From: Pseudomonas sp. BP8
GTDB lineage: Bacteria > Pseudomonadota > Gammaproteobacteria > Pseudomonadales > Pseudomonadaceae
Reading direction: 5' to 3'
DNA length: 64,000 nt
Assembly: GCF_017875955.1 (NCBI RefSeq)
Contig: NZ_JAGINK010000001.1
Span: forward strand, 811,001-875,000
Within the stretch, counting starts at the first letter, position 1, and each line of letters begins with the position of its first letter. The translations under genes and the position numbers were made by a program. This document shows positions 38,496 through 47,918 of this stretch, piece by piece. The notes beneath the pieces were generated by a model, which ran no database searches, was not told where the DNA came from, and saw only the letters and a list, made by a program, of their open reading frames with translations.

Positions 38496-38527
38496 AAGCC
38501 GCTCCGGCTTGCCGGGGCGGCTTTTAG
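38495..38527 (+). terminator. Rho-independent terminator without an obvious gene upstream
   Basis: AAGCCGCTCCGG and CCGGGGCGGCTT form an 11-12-bp stem followed by TTTTA on the plus strand. trmB already has its own terminator 250 bp before, so this one suggests an unannotated plus-strand transcript or read-through protection for the convergent operon. Confidence 0.6.
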
Positions 38528-38534
38528 CGATGTT

Positions 38535-38861
38535 CTATCCTCGCCGATCAGCCACCACGCCGATCAACACCAGCACCACCAACAGCACCGGCGCCAACGC
38601 ATAGTTGTTGAACTGGCTCAGCCCCTTGATCACCCAGGGTGTCGCGTAGATCAGCGCCGCACCGCTGCCGATCATCACCAGCATCGCCATGAACGGCACG
38701 CGCAAGGCGCCGGCCAGGCCGCCCAGTCGCTGCTCCACTGACGCCTTGATGTCAGTGCCAAACAGCACCAGCAGGCAGCCTACCAACGCCAGAGAGATCT
38801 CTGACAGGTTGCTGCGGCTCCAGCGGGATACGGTTGCAAGCAGGTCGAGTACCAGGTCCAT
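38535..38861 (-). CDS. DUF3392 membrane protein
   Basis: A 108-residue protein with three predicted membrane helices (ISLALVGCLLVLFG, MAMLVMIGSGAALIYA and LLVVLVLIGVVAD). I recognise the DUF3392 family from SEISLALVGCLLVLFGTDIK. It follows hemW by 9 bp and is the last gene of the long leftward operon. Function unknown. Confidence 0.82.
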   Translation of the reverse strand: MDLVLDLLATVSRWSRSNLSEISLALVGCLLVLFGTDIKASVEQRLGGLAGALRVPFMAMLVMIGSGAALIYATPWVIKGLSQFNNYALAPVLLVVLVLIGVVADRRG

Positions 38862-38870
38862 GGGTCATCC

Positions 38871-40085
38871 TTAGGTCAAGAAATACTGCAGCAGGTCGTT
38901 GAGGAACAATTGGCCGCGTGGCGTGGCGGCCAGGCGATCCGGTTCGACCTGCAAAAGGCCCTTTTGTTCTGCCTCGCGGCGCGCTTGGGCGAGTTGCTCC
39001 AAGGGTAGGCCGGTGCGGCGGGTGAACAGATCGGCTTCAACCCCCTGGGTCAGGCGCAGGGCGTTCATCAGAAACTCGAACGGCAGCTCCTCCACCGGCA
39101 ACAGCTTCTCGCCGGCCTTGTAGGGCTTGGCCGGGTTCAGGTAATCCTTGGGCAGGCGGGTCTTCCAGGTGCGCAGGATGCGCCCATCGGCGAACGACAG
39201 CTTGCCGTGGGCACCGGCGCCGATGCCGATGAAGTCGCCAAAACGCCAGTAATTGAGGTTGTGCCGCGCAGCCCGATCCGGCTGGGCGTAGGCCGACACT
39301 TCGTACTGATTGAAGCCATGCTCGGCCAGCAGGGCCTGGCCGGCTTCCTGAATATCCCAGAGGATATCGTCCTCAGGGAGCTCCGGTGGCTGGTTCCAGA
39401 ACACCGTGTTGGGCTCCACGGTCAGCTGGTACCAGGACAGGTGCGTCGGGCCGAGGTCGATAGCCTGCTTCAGGTCGCCCAGCGCATCATCCAGCGACTG
39501 ATCGGGCAGGCCGTGCATCAGGTCCATGTTGAAGTTGTCGAAGCCGGCAGCACGGGCCATGTCCGCGGCACGAATCGCCTCGTCGCCGTTGTGGATACGG
39601 CCGAGTTTTTCCAGTTTGGCCGGCTGGAAGCTCTGTACGCCAATCGATAGCCGATTGATGCCGGTCTGCCGATAGGCCTTGAACTTCTCTTGCTCGAACG
39701 TCCCTGGGTTGGCTTCCAGGGTGATTTCGATGTCGGCAGCAAACGGAATGCGTTGCTCGACACCGCGCAACAGCCGGCCCAAGGCATCGGCGCTGAACAG
39801 GCTTGGCGTGCCGCCACCGAAGAAGATCGAGCTGATCGGGCGGCCCAGCACCGCGCCGAGCTCTTCGTCCAGATCCGCCAGCAGTGCGTCGACGTAGGCC
39901 GCTTCCGGTAGCTCAGGCCCGGCCTGGTGCGAGTTGAAGTCGCAATAGGGGCACTTGCGTACGCACCAGGGGATATGGATATACAGCGACAGCGGCGGCA
40001 ATTCAGGCAGCGCCAGGCGTGGCACGTGCAGACTGGCGCCAGCCGCTCCGGGGTGGAGCAGCTGGATGGACGGCTTTTCGGTCAT
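38871..40085 (-). CDS. hemW: Radical SAM heme chaperone HemW
   Basis: A 404-residue radical SAM protein. The cluster motif is [13 protein letters not shown] (CxxxCxxC plus F), with [12 protein letters not shown] and ALEANPGT-like strands. HemW proteins handle or insert heme and, unlike true HemN, lack the extra N-terminal elements needed for coproporphyrinogen oxidation; the start LYIHIPWC fits HemW. Its ATG overlaps the rdgB stop by 4 nt, and the rdgB-hemW pairing is conserved with E. coli. Confidence 0.92.
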   Translation of the reverse strand: MTEKPSIQLLHPGAAGASLHVPRLALPELPPLSLYIHIPWCVRKCPYCDFNSHQAGPELPEAAYVDALLADLDEELGAVLGRPISSIFFGGGTPSLFSADALGRLLRGVEQRIPFAADIEITLEANPGTFEQEKFKAYRQTGINRLSIGVQSFQPAKLEKLGRIHNGDEAIRAADMARAAGFDNFNMDLMHGLPDQSLDDALGDLKQAIDLGPTHLSWYQLTVEPNTVFWNQPPELPEDDILWDIQEAGQALLAEHGFNQYEVSAYAQPDRAARHNLNYWRFGDFIGIGAGAHGKLSFADGRILRTWKTRLPKDYLNPAKPYKAGEKLLPVEELPFEFLMNALRLTQGVEADLFTRRTGLPLEQLAQARREAEQKGLLQVEPDRLAATPRGQLFLNDLLQYFLT

Positions 40086-40675
40086 GCCAGGCCCAGACGC
40101 TGGCGCAGCAGGGCCATGGCCCGGGCGCGGTGGCTGATCTGGTTTTTCTCCAGTGGCGCGAGGTCGGCGCTGGAGCAGCTGCGCTCCGGGACCCAGAACA
40201 GCGGGTCATAGCCAAAGCCATGTTCGCCGCTGGCGGCATGTAGAATGCTGCCGTGCCACAGGCCTTCACAGAGGATCGGCAGCGGGTCGTCGGCATGCCG
40301 CACCAGGGCCAGGACGCAGACGAACTGCGCACCGCGCTGGCCGTCCGGCACATCTTTCAAGGCCTCGAGCAGCTTGGCGTTGTTCGCCGCATCACCCTTG
40401 CCGTCGGCATAGCGTGCCGAGTAGATGCCTGGCGCACCGCCGAGGTAATCCACGGCCAGCCCAGAGTCGTCGGCCAGCGCCGGCAGGCCGGAGATGCGCG
40501 CGGCGTTGCGGGCCTTGAGAATGGCGTTCTCGACAAACGACAGGCCGGTTTCTTCTGGCTCGACCTGGCTGAATTCGCCGATCGAGCGCAGCTGCACGGA
40601 CTCGCCGAGCATGGCCTGGAGTTCCTTGAGTTTGCCAGCGTTGTGGCTGGCCAATACGAGTTGCTGGAAATTCAT
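40082..40675 (-). CDS. rdgB: XTP/dITP pyrophosphatase
   Basis: Hydrolyses inosine and xanthosine triphosphates to keep deaminated purines out of DNA. The 197-residue Ham1-like protein opens [18 protein letters not shown] and has [20 protein letters not shown]. Either of two adjacent ATGs (40678, 40675) could start translation; the second has the better spacing to AGG. The start region overlaps the DUF4426 stop codon. Confidence 0.95.
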   Translation of the reverse strand: MNFQQLVLASHNAGKLKELQAMLGESVQLRSIGEFSQVEPEETGLSFVENAILKARNAARISGLPALADDSGLAVDYLGGAPGIYSARYADGKGDAANNAKLLEALKDVPDGQRGAQFVCVLALVRHADDPLPILCEGLWHGSILHAASGEHGFGYDPLFWVPERSCSSADLAPLEKNQISHRARAMALLRQRLGLA

Positions 40676-41109
40676 CATTCGCCTGGGAACACTTCCTGGT
40701 TGAAGCTGAGTTTGTGGCTGACGCCGCCGGTTTCGACACTCAGGTCGAAGGTGAGGGTTTCCGGCTGCTCGATCTTGAACTGGGCGATGTAGTACACCGC
40801 GCCGCGATCGCTGATCTGTTTGAACGACAGCGGGCTGCTGCGCCCGGTCAGGTCCTTGACGGTGCCGCTGACCACGGCCATGCCCGGTTTGCCGGCCTTG
40901 AGCACCGCCACGTTGAGCACACCCTGGTGCTTGCTGCGGGTCAGGCCAGTGGCGGCAGCGATGTCCGGCTGCAACATGCTCGAGGTGAAGGCGCTGTAGT
41001 GCACGGTCACGTCGCCGAAGACTTCCTTGCGCTCGGGCCTGGCGGCATCGGCAGCCAGTACCGGCAAGGCCAGGCACAGGCTGAACAGGAAAACAGCAAG
41101 ACGACGCAT
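40675..41109 (-). CDS. Exported DUF4426 protein
   Basis: A 144-residue protein with a signal peptide ([19 protein letters not shown]). The mature region is beta-rich ([23 protein letters not shown]) and belongs to DUF4426, a periplasmic family that commonly sits between metW and rdgB in pseudomonads. Function unknown; its place next to methionine synthesis is conserved but unexplained. Confidence 0.85.
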   Translation of the reverse strand: MRRLAVFLFSLCLALPVLAADAARPERKEVFGDVTVHYSAFTSSMLQPDIAAATGLTRSKHQGVLNVAVLKAGKPGMAVVSGTVKDLTGRSSPLSFKQISDRGAVYYIAQFKIEQPETLTFDLSVETGGVSHKLSFNQEVFPGE

Positions 41110-41135
41110 GGACGCATTCCTCCGGGGTGGGCGGG

Positions 41136-41756
41136 TCAGACCGCGACCTGGTGTTGCGCAAGGCCTGGGCTGCTGACGCGATAGATACCGATCTCTCCTA
41201 GAAGATTAGGCCATACCCGGCCACCCAACCCGTTACGGTGCAGGCGGTCGACGGCCAGGCGGTCGAGAATCTTCGCCCGATGATCAAGGCACAGCTGTTC
41301 GAAGTCGGCAAAGGTGCAGAAGTGGATGTTCGGCGTGTTGTACCAGGTGTACGGCATGAAGTCCGAGACCGGCATGCGGCCTTTGCTCGCCAGGTACCAA
41401 CGGCAGCGCCAGTGGCCGAAGTTGGGGAAAGTGATGATGCACTCACGGCCCACCCGCAGCATCTCGGCGAGGATCCGGTCGGGGTATTCCACGGCCTGCA
41501 GGGCCTGGGTCATGACCACCACGTCGAAACTGTTGCTGGCGAAGTTGCCCAGGCCTTTGTCGAGGTCTTGCTCGATGACGTTGACACCCTTGGCGACGCA
41601 GGCGGCAATGTTGTCGGCGTCGATCTCCAGGCCGTAGCCGGTGACCTGCTTGCGATCGCGCAACGAAGCCAGCAGCTCACCGTTGCCGCAGCCCAGGTCG
41701 AGGACCCGGCTACCGGCGGGGATCCAGTCTTGGATGATTTCCAGGTCGGCTCTCAT
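41136..41756 (-). CDS. metW: Methionine biosynthesis protein MetW
   Basis: A 206-residue class I methyltransferase-fold protein. [15 protein letters not shown] is the SAM-binding loop; [20 protein letters not shown] follows. MetW acts with MetX in O-acylhomoserine formation in pseudomonads and its exact activity is unresolved. It lies 7 bp after metX, the usual metXW arrangement. Confidence 0.94.
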   Translation of the reverse strand: MRADLEIIQDWIPAGSRVLDLGCGNGELLASLRDRKQVTGYGLEIDADNIAACVAKGVNVIEQDLDKGLGNFASNSFDVVVMTQALQAVEYPDRILAEMLRVGRECIITFPNFGHWRCRWYLASKGRMPVSDFMPYTWYNTPNIHFCTFADFEQLCLDHRAKILDRLAVDRLHRNGLGGRVWPNLLGEIGIYRVSSPGLAQHQVAV

Positions 41757-41763
41757 GCTGTCC

Positions 41764-42903
41764 TCAGATGGCGATGCGGTTCATGTAGTTCGAGAATCCC
41801 TGCATGTAGCGAGGCGTGGGGATCAGGAAGGCATCGTGCCCATACGGCGAGTCGATTTCCAGGTAACAGACGTTCTTGCGCGCCGCCATCAGGGCGTTGA
41901 CGATCTCCCGCGAGCGGGCCGGCGAGAAGCGCCAGTCGGTGGTGAACGACATGATGCAGTAGTCGGCCGTAACCTTGGCCAAGGTGGCCGCCAGATCGCC
42001 ACCGTGAGCCGCGGCCGGGTCGAAGTAGTCCAGCGCCTTGGTCATCAGCAGGTAGGTATTGGCGTCGAAACGGCCGGAGAATTCCTCACCTTGGTAGCGC
42101 AGGTAGCTCTCAACCTGGAATTCCACGCTGTGGAAGTCGTAGTTGAGCTTGTCGCTTTTCAATTCGCGGCCGAATTTTTCACCCATCGAGTCGTCCGACA
42201 GGTAGGTGATGTGGCCGACCATGCGCGCCAGCATCAGGCCGCGCTTGGGGATCACGCCCTGGTCCTGGAACGAGCCACCGTGGAACTCGGGGTCGGTGAG
42301 GATGGCCTGGCGCGCGACTTCGTTGAAGGCGATGTTCTGCGCCGAGAGCTTGGGTGCCGAGGCGATGTCGACGCAGTGACGAACCCGGTCCGGGTAGGTC
42401 ATGGTCCATTGCAGCGCCTGCATGCCGCCCAGGCTGCCGCCAACCACAGCGGCCCACTGGCCAATGCCCAGACGATCGGCCAGGCGCACCTGGCTGTGCA
42501 CCCAGTCTTCGACGGTGAGTACTGGGAAGTCGGCCCCGTAGGGTTTACCGGTCAGCGGGTTGATACTGCTCGGGCCGGTGCTGCCATTACAGCCACCGAG
42601 GTTGTTCAGGCTGACCACGAAGAAACGGTTGGTGTCGATCGGCTTGCCAGGGCCAATGCAGCTGTCCCACCAGCCCGGCTTGCGCTCGGTGGCGGCATGG
42701 AAGCCTGCGGCATGGTGGTGGCCAGACAACGCATGGCAGATCAGCACGGCGTTGCTCGCGCTGCTGTTCAGCGTGCCATAGGTTTCATAGACCAGCTCGT
42801 AGCTGGCCATCGATCGGCCACAGGCCAGGGCCAACGGTTCATCGAACCGGGCAGTCTGTGGTGTTACCAGACCGACGGAATCTTCGGGAAAGACAGTGGA
42901 CAT
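41764..42903 (-). CDS. metX: Homoserine O-acyltransferase
   Basis: A 379-residue alpha/beta-hydrolase-fold enzyme activating homoserine for methionine synthesis. The nucleophile is Ser in [12 protein letters not shown] (about residue 146), with Asp and His in the C-terminal segments (TTDWRFSP and YGHDAFL). Pseudomonad MetX with an adjacent metW is generally a succinyltransferase (MetXS), so succinyl-CoA is the likely donor; this is inference from the family. Confidence 0.95.
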   Translation of the reverse strand: MSTVFPEDSVGLVTPQTARFDEPLALACGRSMASYELVYETYGTLNSSASNAVLICHALSGHHHAAGFHAATERKPGWWDSCIGPGKPIDTNRFFVVSLNNLGGCNGSTGPSSINPLTGKPYGADFPVLTVEDWVHSQVRLADRLGIGQWAAVVGGSLGGMQALQWTMTYPDRVRHCVDIASAPKLSAQNIAFNEVARQAILTDPEFHGGSFQDQGVIPKRGLMLARMVGHITYLSDDSMGEKFGRELKSDKLNYDFHSVEFQVESYLRYQGEEFSGRFDANTYLLMTKALDYFDPAAAHGGDLAATLAKVTADYCIMSFTTDWRFSPARSREIVNALMAARKNVCYLEIDSPYGHDAFLIPTPRYMQGFSNYMNRIAI

Positions 42904-42990
42904 CGACCCTGCTCACGCTTGACGGAGGCGTAAGTCTAAAGAGCACTACCCGCAGCGGCAAGCAAAGGCTTGCCGCTGCGGGTACGCGGA

Positions 42991-43584
42991 TCAGATCATC
43001 CGCCACAGCTCTTGTGGCATGCCAGCGTAGGCCGCCAGCGCCGGCATGACGAACGACTGGATCACCTGAATGGCGATAAAGGCGAAGATTGGCGAAATGT
43101 CCATGCCGCCCAGGTTTGGCACCAGGCGCCGGAACGGTGCCAGCACCGGCTCGCTGATCTGATAGGCAAGCTCTGCAGCCGGGTTATGGCTGTTGGGAGC
43201 AACCCAGGAGACGATGACCATGACGATCATTGCTACCCAGAAGATCTTCAAGAACAGCGAGGTCACGCCGATGATCGCCCACATGAGCAGATGCAGGACA
43301 TTACCAAACGTGCCGTAGGTGATCATCAGCACAAAGGCCATCAACAGTGCCTGAATCAATATCGCCAGGAGCAGCGACGAAGTGTCCAGGCCAGCAATGC
43401 TGGGGATGATCCGGCGGATCGGTTTGAGCAGCGGCTGGGTGGCGCGCACCGCAAACTGGCTCAGCGGGTTGTAGAAGTCGGCCTTGACCAATTGCAGCAC
43501 GAAGCGCAACAGGACGATGGCCAGGTACAGGCTGACCAGGGTTTGCACCACGAAGATCGCGGCGCCGGACAGTGCATTCATCAA
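42991..43584 (-). CDS. yggT: YggT-family membrane protein
   Basis: A 197-residue inner-membrane protein with two YggT repeats, each about 80 residues with a pair of helices (VSLYLAIVLLRFVLQLV and VAMIVMVIVSWVAPNS). The repeats contain FYNPLSQFAV and PVLAPFRRLVPNLGGMDISP. It starts 7 bp after proC. The family is implicated in membrane organisation or osmotic tolerance, without a defined activity. Confidence 0.9.
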   Translation of the reverse strand: MMNALSGAAIFVVQTLVSLYLAIVLLRFVLQLVKADFYNPLSQFAVRATQPLLKPIRRIIPSIAGLDTSSLLLAILIQALLMAFVLMITYGTFGNVLHLLMWAIIGVTSLFLKIFWVAMIVMVIVSWVAPNSHNPAAELAYQISEPVLAPFRRLVPNLGGMDISPIFAFIAIQVIQSFVMPALAAYAGMPQELWRMI

Positions 43585-43591
43585 CAGCTCC

Positions 43592-44410
43592 TTATTTGCC
43601 CAATTGTTCGGCCAGCTCGGCGGAGCGGGTCGCCGCGGCCTGCAGCGCCTGTTCCACGATGGCTTCGAAAGCGTTGCCCTGGAACGACTTGATTGCAGCT
43701 TCGGTGGTGCCTGCGGGCGAGGTTACCCGGCGGCGCAACTCGGCAGCATCGACATCGCTGGCCACGGCCATGTGCGCGGCGCCCAGGGCGGTCTGCAGGG
43801 TCAGTTTGGAGGCGGTCTCGCGCGGCAGGCCGAGTTTCTCGCCGGCAGCGGTCATGGCCTCGATCAGCAGGAAGAAATACGCCGGGCCGCTGCCGGAAAC
43901 GGCGGTGACGGCGTCGAGTTGCTGTTCTTGATCGAGCCACAGCGCAGTGCCGACGGCCGACAGCAGCTGTTCGGCTTGCTCGCGTTGCGCTGAGGAAACC
44001 TCGGCGGTGGCGTACAGGCCACTCGCACCTTGGCGCAGCAGCGATGGCGTGTTCGGCATGCAGCGCACTACCGGGCGGGCCCCCAGCCAGTCCTGCAGGC
44101 TGACGCAGGTGATCCCGGCGGCAATGGAGACGATCAGTTGGCCGTCGCGCAGGCTTGGCTGCAGGCTTTGGCAGACGGCTTTCATGACCTGTGGCTTGAC
44201 CGCCAGGACGATCACGTCGGCCTCGGTGATCGCCTGGGCGTTGTCTTCGAATACCTCGATGCCGTGCTCGGCCTGGACGCGGCTACGGGTCTCGGCGCCA
44301 GGGTCACTGGCGCGGATCTGCTTGGCGTCCAGACCCTGCGCACGCAGGCCGCCGATCAGGCTGGCGGCCATGTTGCCGGCGCCGATAAAGGCAATACGTG
44401 TGTCGCTCAT
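43592..44410 (-). CDS. proC: Pyrroline-5-carboxylate reductase
   Basis: The last enzyme of proline synthesis, reducing pyrroline-5-carboxylate with NAD(P)H. The 272-residue protein has the nucleotide-binding FIGAGNMAASLIGGL, VLAVKPQVM, and the C-terminal signature ELRRRVTSPAGTTEAAI. ATG 44410 follows AGGACCTGAC. It is placed between yggS and yggT, a frequent bacterial arrangement. Confidence 0.96.
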   Translation of the reverse strand: MSDTRIAFIGAGNMAASLIGGLRAQGLDAKQIRASDPGAETRSRVQAEHGIEVFEDNAQAITEADVIVLAVKPQVMKAVCQSLQPSLRDGQLIVSIAAGITCVSLQDWLGARPVVRCMPNTPSLLRQGASGLYATAEVSSAQREQAEQLLSAVGTALWLDQEQQLDAVTAVSGSGPAYFFLLIEAMTAAGEKLGLPRETASKLTLQTALGAAHMAVASDVDAAELRRRVTSPAGTTEAAIKSFQGNAFEAIVEQALQAAATRSAELAEQLGK

Positions 44411-44448
44411 GTCAGGTCCTTGAGGGAAAGAGTGAGTTAAGCATGGAT

Positions 44449-45135
44449 TCAAGCGGGCCCGTAATCACGGGCGCCGAACAAGGCGGTGCCGATGCGTACC
44501 CAGGTCGCACCTTGGGCAATCGCGGCTTCCAGGTCGTGGCTCATGCCCATCGACAGGGTGTCCAGGCCTAGGCCCAGCTGTTCTTGCAGCTCGCGCAGGC
44601 GGGCGAAGGCAGCCTCCTGGGTGGCGCGATCATCGCTAGGCTCCGGGATTGCCATCAAGCCGCGCAGACGCAGGCCGGGCAGTGCTGCAACCGCAGCGGC
44701 CAACGCCGGCAGCTCAGCGGCCGAACAGCCGGATTTGCTGTCTTCGCCACTGACGTTCACCTGCAGGCAGATGTTCAGCGGTGGCAACTGGGCAGGGCGT
44801 TGCTCGGAGAGGCGTTGGGCTATCTTCAGGCGGTCCACGGAATGTACCCAGTCGAAATGTTCGGCAATTGCACGGGTCTTGTTCGACTGAATGGGGCCGA
44901 TGAAGTGCCAGGACAAGGGCAGATCGGTTAATTCTTCCTGCTTGGCCAAGGCCTCCTGCAGGTAGTTTTCGCCAACATCGCGCACGCCGGCGGCATAGGC
45001 TTCGCGCACGGCGGCGGCCGGTTTGGTCTTGCTCACGGCCAGCAACTGGATGCTGGCGGGGTCGCGCGCGCAGGCCTGTGCGGCATGGTCGATACGCGCG
45101 GCGAGGGCGCCAAGGTTGTCTGCTATGGTGGACAT
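44449..45135 (-). CDS. yggS: PLP homeostasis protein YggS
   Basis: A 228-residue single-domain alanine-racemase-fold protein that binds pyridoxal phosphate and controls its supply. The PLP lysine is in LLAVSKTKPA (about residue 36), followed by GENYLQEA, WHFIGPIQSNKTR and MGMSHDLEAAI near the phosphate site. It is the first gene of the leftward operon. Confidence 0.95.
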   Translation of the reverse strand: MSTIADNLGALAARIDHAAQACARDPASIQLLAVSKTKPAAAVREAYAAGVRDVGENYLQEALAKQEELTDLPLSWHFIGPIQSNKTRAIAEHFDWVHSVDRLKIAQRLSEQRPAQLPPLNICLQVNVSGEDSKSGCSAAELPALAAAVAALPGLRLRGLMAIPEPSDDRATQEAAFARLRELQEQLGLGLDTLSMGMSHDLEAAIAQGATWVRIGTALFGARDYGPA

Positions 45136-45200
45136 GGATCGATGCCGGCGGCTCAGTGGTCTGCGGCATTCTACCTGCTTGATGGCCTTTGGGGAGTCTC

Positions 45201-46199
45201 ATGGACGTGACCGACCTGCTGGCCCAGGCCGCTGCTGCGGGGGCATCCGACCTGCATCTGGCCGTGGGCGAGATACCCTTGCTGCGCCGCGATGGGCAAT
45301 TGCAGCGAATGGCGCTGGAGCCGCTGCTGGCCTGCCAGCTCGAGGAGGCGCTGGCAGCGTTGCTCGACGACGAGCAACGGCGGCAGTGGCGCGCCTGCGA
45401 TGAGCTCGACCTGGCTGTGAGCCTGGCGGACGGCAGCCGCTGTCGCTTGAACCTGTTCTGCCAGCGCAATGGCCTGGCAGCCAGCCTGCGGCTGATACCC
45501 AGCCGCGTGCCGACACTCGATGAACTCGACCTGAGGGAAGTATTTCAACCTGTTACGCAGTGCACCGACGGCCTGGTCCTGGTCGGCGGGCCGACCGGCA
45601 GCGGCAAGTCGAGCACCCTGGCCGCGCTGGTCGACTGGTTCAATCGTGAGCGGTCGCTGCACATCATTACCCTTGAGGACCCAATCGAAGTCATTCACCG
45701 CGGGCAGCGCAGCCTGATCACCCAGCGTGAAATCGGTCGCCACAGCCGCGATTTCGCCCAGGGATTGCGCAGTGCTCTGCGTCAGGATCCGGATGTGATC
45801 ATGCTCGGTGAGTTGCGTGACCTCGAGTCGATCCGCCTGGCCTTGCGTGCAGCGCAAACCGGGCACCTGGTGCTGGCGACGGTGCATACGCGTTCGGCGG
45901 TCAACAGCGTGGATCGCTTGGTCGAGGTGTTTGCCGCTGAGGAGCAGCCTCTGGTGCGGGCCATGCTGGCCGACTCATTGCGCATGGTGGTGGCGCAAGT
46001 GTTGCTCAGGCGCGCTGGTGGTGGGCGGGTGGCAGCGCGGGAAGTGCTGGTGGGGACGACAGCGGTGCGCAACCTGATTCGCGAGGGGCGCATGGCGCAG
46101 TTGTATTCGGTGATGCAGACGGGGGGCGCGGCGGGGATGCGTACGATGGAGGCGGCGCTGCAGACGTTGCGCGCTGGGGGTGTCGTTGCGCCTGAGTAA
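45201..46199 (+). CDS. PilT/YggR-like retraction ATPase
   Basis: A 332-residue secretion ATPase. Motifs are ASDLHLAVGE (N2 domain), Walker A GGPTGSGKSSTLAAL, the Asp box (IITLEDPIEVIH), Walker B VIMLGELRDLESIRLAL and the His box TGHLVLATVHT. It diverges enough from canonical PilT to be a PilT2 or YggR type. E. coli yggR sits next to yggS in the same way. ATG 45201 has GGGGAG upstream. No pilT-pilU operon is seen. It might serve the pilM-Q locus 14 kb away (inference). Confidence 0.88.
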   Translation: MDVTDLLAQAAAAGASDLHLAVGEIPLLRRDGQLQRMALEPLLACQLEEALAALLDDEQRRQWRACDELDLAVSLADGSRCRLNLFCQRNGLAASLRLIPSRVPTLDELDLREVFQPVTQCTDGLVLVGGPTGSGKSSTLAALVDWFNRERSLHIITLEDPIEVIHRGQRSLITQREIGRHSRDFAQGLRSALRQDPDVIMLGELRDLESIRLALRAAQTGHLVLATVHTRSAVNSVDRLVEVFAAEEQPLVRAMLADSLRMVVAQVLLRRAGGGRVAAREVLVGTTAVRNLIREGRMAQLYSVMQTGGAAGMRTMEAALQTLRAGGVVAPE

Positions 46200-46246
46200 T
46201 GCGGGGCTTTTTCATGCCAGGCAGTTGTGATCTGGTCGCCTGGTTT

Positions 46247-46282
46247 GGGGCTGCTCTGCTGCACTTTCGCGACACGGGGCCG
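46247..46282. repeat. Degenerate single repeat of the second REP class
   Basis: GGGGCTGCTCTGCTGCACTTTCGCGACACGG resembles one arm of the pair at 17547-17680. The inverted partner is missing. The gap from the ATPase stop to element copy 2 holds nothing else. Confidence 0.55.
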
Positions 46283-46344
46283 ATCTCGGGTCGATCGTGT
46301 ATGCCCTTATTTAGGGTTCTTCGCGGATTGTTGGGAGAGGTGAT

Positions 46345-47075
46345 CTGCTGGCTTGGCTGGCTGGCTTAGGAATTGTGGGCTTATCCATTTGATGTGGGGG
46401 CGCTTCTGGCCCCTTGCGCTCTTACGGCGGGTCACTTTTTTTCTTGGAAAAAAGTAACCAAAAACCGCTGGCTCCCACATACGGCCCTCCGCTGCGCTGC
46501 GGGTTCCCTCACTCCGGTCTTGCTCCGGGAGGACCGCGCTGTACGGCCCATCCTGGGCCTCAGCGCTTTCCGGCCATCCATGGCCTCCACCTCCCTGCGC
46601 AAGACCTCCACTCGGCCTCCTGAAGTCGCCAAGTTACGGGCGGCGTCTGGGCTGGGGTTGTCTTCGATAGTGGCATGGGTGGTGGATATTCGGGCCTCTT
46701 CGCGGGGCAAGCCCGCTCCTACAGGTCCTGAGGCGTTCACAAAAACCTGTAGGAGCGGGCTTGCCCCGCGAAGAGGCCGGTACTGCCAATGCAAATCGCA
46801 GGGCGCAGCCCTGCCATGCCGCGCCACAAATCCGCTGGTAAATAAACAAAGCGAGAGCGCAGCGATTCGCCCGCCGTTGCCCTGGCTGTTGATCTTGATC
46901 TTGCTGTTGATCTACAGCGACTCCCGGAGCAAGACCGGAGCGAGGGGACCCGCAGCGCAGCGGAGGGCCGGATGCAGGAGCAAGCGGTTTTTGGTTACTT
47001 TTTTCCAAGAAAAAAAGTGACCCGCCGTAAGGGCGGAAGGGGCCAGAAAAGTCACCCCATCAAATGGATAAGCCC
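46345..47075. repeat. Long inverted-repeat element, copy 2 (core inverted)
   Basis: The left end has a GCTGGCTTGGCTGG satellite, then GGCTTATCCATTTGATGTGG; the right end is ATCAAATGGATAAGCCC. The arms match copies 1 and 3. The core (about 46629-46920) reads in the opposite orientation: it begins with AAGTTACGGGCGGCGTCTGG and ends with TTGATCTTGCTGTTGATCTA, the reverse of the other copies. A REP pair lies at 46693-46725 and 46746-46778. It fills the gap between the PilT-like and NlpC/P60 genes, and no credible gene lies inside. Confidence 0.92.
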
Positions 47076-47108
47076 ACAACCTACAAGCCCCAGAACCAGC
47101 CTAAGTGA

Positions 47109-47750
47109 TCAGCGCTTGGCCAACCGCAGCCCCTGCGATTCCTGATCTTTAGGCAATACGCGCTTGGCCACCACATAATGCTTCTGCCAATAAGGCTTGC
47201 TCAGTTGATCAATACTGACCCGCTTGCCCCGCCGCGGTGCATGGATGAACCGGTCGTTGCCCAGGTAGATGGCAACATGGTTGACCCGCCGGCTCTTGAT
47301 GTTGAAGAAGATCAGATCGCCAGGCTTGAGATCGCTGCGTGCTACCTTGACGCCATGCCCCTGAGCCATGGCGTTGGAGGTACGTGGCAGGTTGACGTCC
47401 GCCACATCGTTGAAGGCGTACTTGACCAGCCCGCTGCAATCAAAGCCCTTGCTCGGGCTGCTGCCGCCCCAGCGATACGGCGTGCCCAGCACATTCACGG
47501 CGCGGCTGAGCACATCGCTGCTCTGCTTGGCCGACATGGCAACGGCAGGCACTGCATCACGAGACTTGGCGGCGTTGTTCGGGCGAGCACGCAAGGTACT
47601 GTGCTTGACCGGTGCACGCTTCACGGTGGTATCAGCGTTGGTGGTATAGCCCGTGAAGCCGTTTGGAAGACGTTGCTCACGATTGGTGGCGTGGGCTGCC
47701 AGTGGTAATAAAAGGCAGAGGGTCAGCCATGTCTTGAATAAAGGCGGCAT
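47109..47750 (-). CDS. NlpC/P60 (C40) cell-wall peptidase
   Basis: A 213-residue exported protein. A signal peptide (LTLCLLLPLAAHA) and a basic linker of about 70 residues precede a C40 domain. The domain shows LGTPYRWGGSSP, the catalytic cysteine in FDCSGLVKYAF (about residue 106), histidine in RVNHVAIYLGN and the distal polar residue in RFIHAPRRG. Such enzymes cut peptide stems of peptidoglycan. No lipobox is seen (AAHATN), so it is periplasmic or secreted. Single gene. Confidence 0.92.
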   Translation of the reverse strand: MPPLFKTWLTLCLLLPLAAHATNREQRLPNGFTGYTTNADTTVKRAPVKHSTLRARPNNAAKSRDAVPAVAMSAKQSSDVLSRAVNVLGTPYRWGGSSPSKGFDCSGLVKYAFNDVADVNLPRTSNAMAQGHGVKVARSDLKPGDLIFFNIKSRRVNHVAIYLGNDRFIHAPRRGKRVSIDQLSKPYWQKHYVVAKRVLPKDQESQGLRLAKR

Positions 47751-47918
47751 AGATGAAGCTCTTGGTGATGTTAATTAGATGTTGGCGCGCAACTTTATAA
47801 CAGCTTTTTGCTCAAAAAATGATCCGTTGGTCGACTGGCAGGGTGCCATACGTCGACTCGCCACGAAAAAGTCACATTTTTTCTTGGAAAATTTTGGGCT
47901 AAGCGCAGAGGGTTAAGA

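Noticed and set aside
46373..47020. Open frames of 100-215 codons inside the long inverted-repeat elements (also at 20727-21370 and 56280-56867)
   Set aside because: They arise on both strands and in mirrored form from the inverted arms, read through REP sequences, lack ribosome-binding sites and resemble no protein family. They are by-products of repeat DNA.
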